Shown: positions 39,461 through 48,411 of the stretch, in pieces
Position numbering within the stretch: the stretch's first letter is position 1
How the letters are laid out: each line of letters starts with the position of its first letter
NCBI RefSeq assembly: GCF_017562075.2
Contig: NC_054085.1
Location: forward strand, 18,446,722 to 18,510,721
From: Anopheles merus
Taxonomy: Eukaryota > Arthropoda > Insecta > Diptera > Culicidae
DNA: 64,000 bases
Direction of reading: 5' to 3'
The notes under the pieces: generated by a model
Seen by the model: the letters and a program-made list of their open reading frames with translations, nothing else
Database searches by the model: none
What the model was told of the DNA's origin: nothing
Made by a program: the position numbers and the translations under genes

Positions 39461-40411
39461 GAACTAAGAGCTCCACCATTTAAAACGGGCTTTAGCAGAA
39501 ACAGCTGTTCCTTAGCGAGAGTTAACAGATCCGTCTTCCAGCGTCCTCCAGCACCGGAGGACCGGTACTCATCCTTCTGCCCCGAGCAAATGGTTTAATC
39601 CGATTACGGGTCACACTTGAAAGAGTGGTACCCTTCCATTCCATCTACCTTTTCCTGCTCCTCTCCCGGGGAGGGTGCAATGAGCGAGAAAAACGGTTCA
39701 GCGACACCCGCACACGGGACGGTGGCAGAAAACAAATCTCAGGAAGAAATTCTTCCGCACTCTCCCCGTCCGGCTGGACGTGACAGGCACCCAGATGAAC
39801 AGATGTCAAATCGAGCTGTCAGTCAAAGCGGTTGGCGGGCTGCCTAGAACCCGATACCACGGTTTGGAAAATGCGGGTTTCATACTCGCTCAGACTGGTT
39901 AGCGACAATCCAACCCCGAAGCGTGAAGCGCGTCACCAGCGTTGCCTTGAAGTGTGTCCCCGTTGTCGTTCTGGTTCCACTGCTTTCATTTCGACGCTGA
40001 AGCAGATAAAATTAATTAGTTGAATTTAAACATCTAATCACCGGAATGGATAGCACGCACCGAGCGGGCGGCGTGGTTGTTATCCACTCTAGCAGCAATG
40101 CGCTCTCTATGTTGCTCACTAACGATTTCATTTCTTGCTCCTCTTTCCTTCCAGAACCAACCCACCCCGTCCGGTCAAGGCTTGAGTGCGAAGATGCAAC
40201 GGGCAACGGGTTGATTCCGGTGTTGGCGTACAGCGTTACGAAGCGCGTGTTGGACGATGACGATGACGTCCAGTGTCACCAGCAAGTGGCCCGTCGATAG
40301 GCTACGATCCACTCGATCCATCAACAGTACGGTTGTGTCCACGAGACGGTAGATTTAATTAGCATTTTTGTACGCAGTTTTCTATCACGTTCGTCACGGT
40401 TAAACAGAGCG
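39170..40411. other. Upstream flank of the LRR gene
   Basis: Unique sequence containing a (GA)n tract at 39419-39457. It probably includes the promoter and 5' UTR of the LRR gene, but no TATA box or initiator could be assigned with confidence. Confidence 0.5.
39419..39457. repeat. (GA)n microsatellite
   Basis: About 19 AG units, about 1.1 kb upstream of the LRR start codon. Confidence 0.95.
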
Positions 40412-40434
40412 CGAGAGAGAGAGAGAGAGAGAGA
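40412..40434 (+). repeat. (GA)n tract about 110 bp upstream of the LRR start codon
   Basis: An uninterrupted GA run in the probable 5' UTR or proximal promoter. GAGA tracts are common in insect promoters and can bind GAGA factor, but whether this one is transcribed or regulatory is inference. Confidence 0.7.
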
Positions 40435-40542
40435 CCGTGCCAGAGCAAACCCCATCCGTGTCTCCAAGTGCAAGGGAAACAGTGCCGATCGCACCGACCA
40501 GTGCCCGGTGTCGGAAGCCGAACTCAACCCCAGAGCGGCACC

Positions 40543-41340
40543 ATGGTGCCGCTAAAGGCAAACAGTCGCGTCATCATCTACTCGTCCACGCTCGTGCTGC
40601 TGGTGTTTCTGCAGCAGGTGTACACGTTCTGCCCGTCGATATGTACCTGCGAGGGCGACCCGAACGTGCGGACGTGGTGCATCGGGGCCGGGCTGGACGT
40701 CGTCCCGATCCAGCTCAATCCGGACGTGCGCTACATCAACCTGACCGCGAACCGGATCACCAACGTGCACTTTACGCTCACCTTCTACTACAAGCTGGAG
40801 GTGCTCGATCTGGCCGGCAATCGGATCGAGGCGCTCGGGTCGCGCAACTTCGACACGCAGCAGGCGCTGCGTACGCTCAATCTCAGCGACAATGCGATCG
40901 TCTCCATACCGAAGGACGCGTTCCGGGGGCTGCAGCGGCTGCAAACGCTCAAGCTGTGCGGCAATCGCATCGACACGATACACCCGGCCGCCTTTCACGA
41001 TCTGCGCAATCTGATCGAGCTGGATCTGGAGGGCAACGCGCTGACCAGCCTGGAGCCGAGCACGCTGCGCCACCTGTACTCGCTCGAGGTGCTGTCGTTT
41101 CAGAACAACCAGCTGCTCGAGGTGCCGTACGAGCGGAACCTGGAGCATCTCGGGCAGCGGCTGCAGCTGCTCGACCTTTCCGTCAACCTGCTCGAGTACA
41201 TCGCGAACGATAGCTTCGTGGCGCTGCGGGAGCTGCGTACGCTCCGGCTCGGCGGCAACATACTGACCGAGCTGGACTACGGGGCGTTCCACGGGCTCAG
41301 CGGGCTGAAGGCGCTCGACATCGTTGACAATAATCTTACA
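40543..41340 (+). CDS. LRR gene exon 1: signal peptide, LRRNT and first nine repeats
   Basis: Codes for residues 1-266 and ends on a whole codon (DNNLT) directly before the donor GTAAGT at 41341. GC-rich third positions match exon 3. Reading past the donor leaves the LRR pattern at once and stops at 41424, which supports the splice. Confidence 0.9.
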
Positions 41341-44300
41341 GTAAGTGTGTCCGTCGAAATGATTCCTATTTTGTTGAAACATGTTGAAAGTTCAAGCAGC
41401 ATACGAAGGCACAAGGTTGTATAAATGTTTATTTCACAAAAAATAATTCATCCCCTAAGTTTCACGAATCATCATTCTTGAGTACGCCATACCAGAGGTG
41501 GAATTTTGGTAATAATACCAAACGATTGCTGTCAAACTCTTTTCGTTCATGTACACACACCATTAAGATTAGAATAGTAACATTGCTTGTACCACCAAGC
41601 ACCGCCAGAAGAGATTGCACAATTCGAATCCGCTTTAGCATCATTGTCTTGATCCAGCGTTGTAAACTTCATCCCCCTGTGATACACCAACGAATCGCTA
41701 GCCGTTCCCGAGTAATCTTCCAGCTTCTTCAGCGACTACTGGTCCTTCCCACTGCCAATCTCGAACTGTCCGTACCGTGCGTGCACGTAATTGCCAGCGA
41801 AATCTTCCAGCTCCACCATCAGCTCGTGCGATCGGGCCACCGTCAGACGATGCACGCGCTCCAAACCGAGCCAAAACTCACCCACCACGCTTCCGAACCC
41901 GTTCACGTACTCGCTCCAGCCACGCTGAAAGTTTAGCAGCCCATCGTACCGCGGCTGCATCACCAACCAACCTCCTCCAAAGCGGCTCTGCTCGCAGTAC
42001 CCATCAAACGCGGTTTCGTTTTCGAACGGCTGTATCAGATACCTTGGCCCGATATCCTTGGCAACGCTTCCTTGCACGATCGTACGGGAGTAGACGACTG
42101 GGGGGTAGTCTGCACAGTGGGCTGGGACGTACAGGCTGTCTGCTGGGCAAGCATTCTACTCGACTGCTCCTGGAGTGTGGTTAGATTGTGTCCAATCTTT
42201 TCACCTATCCCCTGAACGGTTGCATCCACCTCGAGCAGCTTGTTCTGGAGATAGTCTAACTGCGCGGAGAACATTTCGTAGCCAAAGCCAGACAGTGCTG
42301 GCCGTGTATCGTTTCCTTTGGCAGTACTAACTGTACACCAAGCAGTCATGATGAGCGAAGAAATAGCACTAAAGATTGCGGGAGAGTAATTGCAAATTTT
42401 TCTTTAACAGACGACTTCGCGACGGCGTTATCAATTTCTAGCATACAGTGGCGCACGGAATTGATGGCACAGCTGCACCAAACCGAATGTCTCGAGCCAT
42501 TTTTACTCCATTTAATATGTTTTTATGCTAATGGAATGATTGTTTCTTCAGTCATTGAACATACAATTGGTGTTACGCCTATGGATATAGATGAATCTAC
42601 CTTAGTTAAAGTTATAATTAAGGTTTTAATTATCATGAAGAGTCACACAAGCCATCCGAGGCTTTCAAATGAATAATCAAATACTCAAATGTTCGATAGG
42701 GTGTTCCATGCAACTCCTAAGAAGAATTAAAATCTCTATTATAAAATTCTAGTAAAGGCTGATCAGCGTTACTTTCCAGCGGTAGCTTGGATGATTTTTG
42801 TTTAGTTTACATCCATACAATGCATAGTGCCATGATTGAGACAGATTCAGATACTATTCAAGTCCCGAATTATAAAAGCAAGCAGTATGAGTTTGAGATT
42901 AGTTCCAGTACCCGTATGTAACAGAATCTGCATGGGGTCAGGATCGGTTCCAGTATCGTTATGAGTTCAGGACCGGTATGGTTTTTGTAGCAGTTATCCA
43001 AGCTGTGGTCCGTGGCGTGAAAAGAAATGGTCCGCGAAAGAATTGTTTTTTTTTTTATAGAAAAGTTTAATACACTACACATCATGTATTTTTTCGCCAT
43101 AATCGAGATAAACATTTCAACAGGAATGTCTAGAAAATGATTTCAACATATTTTTATCAAAAAGATTCTAAGTCCACAAAATGTAATCCGCGGCCAATCT
43201 GTTTTCAAAGCCAATTGAACTGTGATCCTTAAAAGGTTGGAGACCACTGCGGTATGGGATCGGGATCGATTCCACGATCGGTATGGTGTCAGGATCAGTT
43301 GAAAGACCGGTTAAAGGTTATGATAAGTTCCATGGCCAGGTTTATGACAAATTTTAACACATTCAGTCAGAATTCAATAATTGAATGCTTTTTTGATGGC
43401 ATACATTTGAATTGACCGCTCGATTGTTGGCTGACATTTCAATTACAAAGCATGCGTTTGGATGGAAAACTCGGGTTTTGAAAAAATATTAAAATCTCAT
43501 GGTATGCCGAGAAAAATTTCAGTAATTTTTTGTAACGAAAAGCGTGCCAACTAAAAAGCACAAATTCAACAGTTGGCAGGGAATCGAAGTTCAAGCAGTG
43601 AGTTCAGACGTTATATGGGATTGAAATCAGTTCCAGTACCAGAACGATTTCTGAAAAATTTCAGGATGGACATGGGTTCTGGATTAGTCCCGGGATCGGT
43701 ATGAATTTTGAATCAGTATATTTTAATGCATCCCTTGGAACTAAATGTCACCTGGCATTTGCATTGCCTTTTCAAAAATCCTTAACACACACCCTAAAGT
43801 TATTAAATACCCTTAAAACTATCTTACATAACCCTGTAACTGGGCCAAATTAACTAGTACATTAAAAAGTCCAGTAAATTGAGCAATCAGTCCACAGTAA
43901 TCAGTCCACATTTCGATGTACACAAGTTAATGGTGGCTAAGATCAACATATGAAGAAGATGTGGAAAGAGCTTTGTAATTTCTGAACTCTTATTCTACTT
44001 TTACATGTCAAGCATTTGCTTTCTTTTATTTACATTGATGAAAGCTAGGGTAAATGTACCAGTGATTGGGCAGGTTAGTGCAGCAGTTTCACTAAAACTG
44101 CTGGTACAATTTTATTATTTTTTATGAAAGTGACATTATTTTGAACGATAAACTATCGTATTATGTTGTACTATTTTTGATTTGCCGATTGAAATGTATT
44201 TTTTAGAGATATTCGTGAAAATGCAAACACTGTTTTTGTTCCCATTTTCGACAGTTTGGTCCTATTTTCGGCAGGCTGTGCTGCTATTTTCGGCAACGCG

Positions 44301-47300
44301 AATACGGGTCGGTAAATGTTTTAATCAATGCCAAAAGGTAAACAAAAATGTTTGAAACAGTTTTACACTCTCACTATCCTAAGATTGATGAGTATTTCGG
44401 AAAAGTACACAAATCATTAATTTTATGTTGCCCATTTTGGGCAGTTTTTACAGTCTCTTTGATGTGAGTTACAAACAATGTAGGCATTGAAGAAAAGAGA
44501 CAGTCTGACGGCTAAAAAGTACGGCTCCGACTGGCTGGGACAAGATCTTTGAAAGAGAACAGGTCAATGCGCTTAGCGTAAATTGACAGAAAGCCATGGG
44601 AAAATTTTGACAGTTAAATTGAACATTGTTTATGTGTAGCGATGGACGTTGCTATGGAGTGAATAAGAGTTTTCTTCAGCATTTTGCCCTCATTTCCTTT
44701 TAGAATATTACAAAAATTAGAATCCAATTAGAATATTACATGGCTGATACAATCCAAGGAACTCTTTATCATCCGTCGCCGGGTTTTAAGCAAAGGACGG
44801 TGTGCATATTGGACCAGTGTGTGCCGATTGGATGTTTCATTTTACTCTCAGTGTTTAATTGAAAGTAAATAGGACTTCTTTTAGCCAGTTGGAACATGTG
44901 CTGGGCTGTTTGTTCTGTGCTAGGTCACAGAATGGCAAACAATAAAAGGTTATCAATGTTTTTGAATACAGCGTAGGCTGCAATTACTTCTCCTTACTCT
45001 CCAGAAGTGGTTGGTCGCAAGAAATTTAACCAATATAATCTTTCCAATATGGACGAATTTACCCATTTTTCCGCGTTAACTATTAGCCGTTTGTTTGTAA
45101 ACACTTTTTCATGAAACTGTCAAAAGCGAGCTGAAAATGGCAACCTAGCAACGGGCTTTGCATCAACCTGTTCTCCTTAATAGATCTTGGCCTGGGATGT
45201 CGTTTTATGTGTCGACATACGCATTTTAGTGTGCTGGTCATGTTGTAAATGATTATTCAGCAAAATCAAAATTGTGTTTTTGTTTCAAGTTTCGGCAGGA
45301 GCCCACAGCACTGGTCTGTCAAACTTTACCGTGCACCTATTTTCGGCAGTATTTAAAGTGGATATTTTTTTTTTTTTTGGTAATTTGACTATACGTGCTG
45401 GAATAAATTCTACAACCATAGAATCTTTCATAAAAACCACACTTTCAATGTGTTAGTGCTCTGGATCTCTTAATAGTGAAACCTGCCAAACTATTGGCTG
45501 ACAGCAAATCTGCCCAAAAATTGTTAACTCTGCACAGTTTGTTTGATATTTTGAAAAATATGTAAAGAGATTATGTGAAACATCGTTTATGAATATCAAA
45601 TGAGTATATCTCTATTTAAAAAATATGTGTGGAGACTATTTTCAACGCGTTTTTGCGTAATTACACGTTTTTAGTTACCCTGCCGACATCAGGTACACTA
45701 TCGAATACTGGTACAGTTACCCTGTTTCTTCAAATGTTTGTAAAAAAGGCTAAGCGTACATATTTAATTAAGCGATGATATATTAAAAATATTTTGAATC
45801 CAGTAAATTTTGTAAGTCACTGTTCAATTATAAGCGTTTCCATTGACCCAAACATTGAACTTCTGTTTGCGCTGATAATACAGGGTTTTCCAAGCCAGTT
45901 TTGAATGTAAACATTGTTATTCACCGCATGCAAAATGTTGTTCCACATTGTGGTGTGTTGTTGGTTCGGTCTGGCTCGCGACATCGGTCGGGGGCTGAGC
46001 TGAATTAGCACTTAGCGATTTGTGCGGTAACTTTTCGAACTTGACCTTGTTACAATCGAAGTGATCGACGATTTGTTGTTCTAGTAGCTTTATTTATACT
46101 GCCATCTTACGAAAGTTCGGCCACATTTGTCCACCAGATGTTTACGCGCGTAACATTCTCTTTCGCAACTTGACGCGCTTTGACGAACGAATATTTGTCA
46201 AGTGGCTCGCCTTCCTGGTGGGCTTTTACACTTTCAATGTTTTACTTAAGCTCTAATGTGTTTCTTACGCTAATTTCTCTTTCTTATTTATGACCTACTC
46301 TTTAGGTCTTCCTTGTTTATGACCTACTTGAGTGGTACGACCACCATGGTAAAACACGGAACCGCATGTGCAGTAAAGCACGGGACGCATGAGCAGTGTT
46401 TTTCCCCGCTCGTTAGCATTCATGTCTTAAGCTGGTACGCGATAGCATGGATGCTACAACATCGATTTGACATTTCATTTCCATCACAATAATTTTCAAT
46501 TTCTACAGCATGATTTTCAACGCGACTAAAGCTGGTTTGAGTTTGACAGTTCTTTGTTATGTGTTGAAAACCATGTATTAAAACTGAAATTTCATTTTGA
46601 AACAAATAAACCATTTGACAGCTGTTGAAAAACATCTTGGATGCGGTGAATAACAATATTTACATTCGAAATTGACTTGGAAAACCATGTCGTTGGCGTA
46701 GTCAAGCGATCGAGATTTTGATCTCCTTCCCGTCAAGACAAAATGCAAAAACCTGCAAGTCACAAAAATTGGATGTTAATACTTCCTAACGAAGTGCACA
46801 TTTTCACAAAAACACCCATACACACAGGCATAACATTTTCCCCCTTGTGTATGAAGGTAAACATTGCACTACGGCGCTACTACTTTGTCCTATTGTCCGT
46901 GCACCGTACCGTATCGACACGACATAATGCCCCGCAGTTGCCCGACGGTCGCCTTTGAACCTCCGTTCTTCTCCGCCGAAACCATTCGCTCTAACACCAC
47001 ATTATGGTCAATTCCATTGAAATGGCCTTGTCCTTCGCTCCGTTCCCCTTTCGTGAACAGGGGACAAACAACAAAATCACCATAAACTCGGCTTCGTCCG
47101 CAAAATCCATTCCACATGATCCACCCGCGGAAACCGCGTTAGTTTGGTCCATCCCTCCGCTACGTTCCTACAACACACGCGCATCCGATCACCTTTTCCC
47201 CGTAGCGTTCAAAACCCAACCCAGTGCAACAATAAAGCACAAAGAGCGCGCACATGAACCGCTCTCTCGCTCTCTCTCTCTCTCTCTGGCGCTCTCGCGC

Positions 47301-48370
47301 ACAACATAAAATATGCAAACTCATACAATTTACATAAATCATTCTCGAATAATTACTCCGCAACCGGAGCAAACGGTCAATGGCCGGAAGGCTAGTTGTC
47401 TACCCCCGACGCCGCTGCTAGTGCTGCCATCCCGATCCGATCCGTGCGCTGAGGATGTTGATGATGATGATGATGTTGTCTGCAAAAGGAGGGCCCGGAA
47501 ATCTGCACCCGGAACCGGGCCAACACTATCCCGTGTGTGTCTGTATCCCGACCGCACCAGCCGAACAGAAACAATACATTTGCTGCCAAAGTCATCGCGT
47601 CGCATCGACTGGCCGGGGTTTAGTAAGGGGTAATGTGTGTGACCTGGCGTGTTTGTGCAGCCCACGGACACAACATCGGCTGGCTTTATCGGTGCGGCCA
47701 GCGCGAGCGCGCTATAGTCCGAGACCGTTCGCGCGCATACATTTTGTTCGGCCGCAGTGCACGGTGCCGTTGCCGCCGGACTGAATGTTTAATTAATTAA
47801 TAATTTATAGAATGAGTGATTTCACTGGCGGGGGCATCCCACAGCGACAATCGCGCCATTCGTGCGTATTCGTATGCTGCTGCATCCTTTGCCCCATCCC
47901 CATCCTCACACTCACCAACCGTGCATTGTCTCCACCTTCACAGGTTGTGCCAACACTGCAATTATCAAAATTGTGTAATTTAACGTATTTATCGCTGAGC
48001 GGAAACTACTTCGAAAGTCTGCCGGCGGTCGCATTTCTGAACCTGTTCCAGCTGCAGCAGCTCCACCTCGACCGGCTCGATCGGCTGCAGCGCATCGATG
48101 CGAGGTAAGTAGCAGTGTGTGTGTCCGTGAACTGGCGTATGATTTCAGCACAAATGAAGATGTGTAACCTTTTCTGGTTCGAAACGGGGGGGGGGGGGGG
48201 TTTGAATTTTAATTACATTCTCATACACACGCATAGGAACTGCAGCTGCCCGGGAGGGTGCGTTTGTGGGTCGCATTATCATGACCACAGTACGCTCGGC
48301 TGGGGACACGGGGCCCTCCATCAAGGGCCTTGGGATACACCAAAGTCACTTTCATTAAATTACAACTCAT

Positions 48371-48411
<41 letters not shown>

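Larger units (their letters stand above)
41341..47943 (+). other. LRR gene intron 1 (6.6 kb), rich in mobile elements
   Basis: GT-AG intron. In order it holds: the antisense FREP pseudogene; unassigned AT-rich sequence (42420-42890); minisatellite blocks with an inserted MITE (42893-43720); a 1.68-kb TA-flanked element (44048-45722); an 809-bp inverted-repeat element (45881-46689); then GC-richer unique sequence with a CT tract near 47265-47287. No other exon is supported. Confidence 0.8.

Noticed and set aside
40437..41213. 258-codon plus-strand frame overlapping LRR exon 1
   Set aside because: Shadow of the GC-rich LRR coding sequence: it starts at a GTG and is Ala/Arg-rich, with no LRR pattern or splice support.
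40552..41382. 276-codon minus-strand frame opposite LRR exon 1
   Set aside because: Antisense shadow; its repeated Leu/Gln/Val pattern mirrors the LRR repeats on the other strand.
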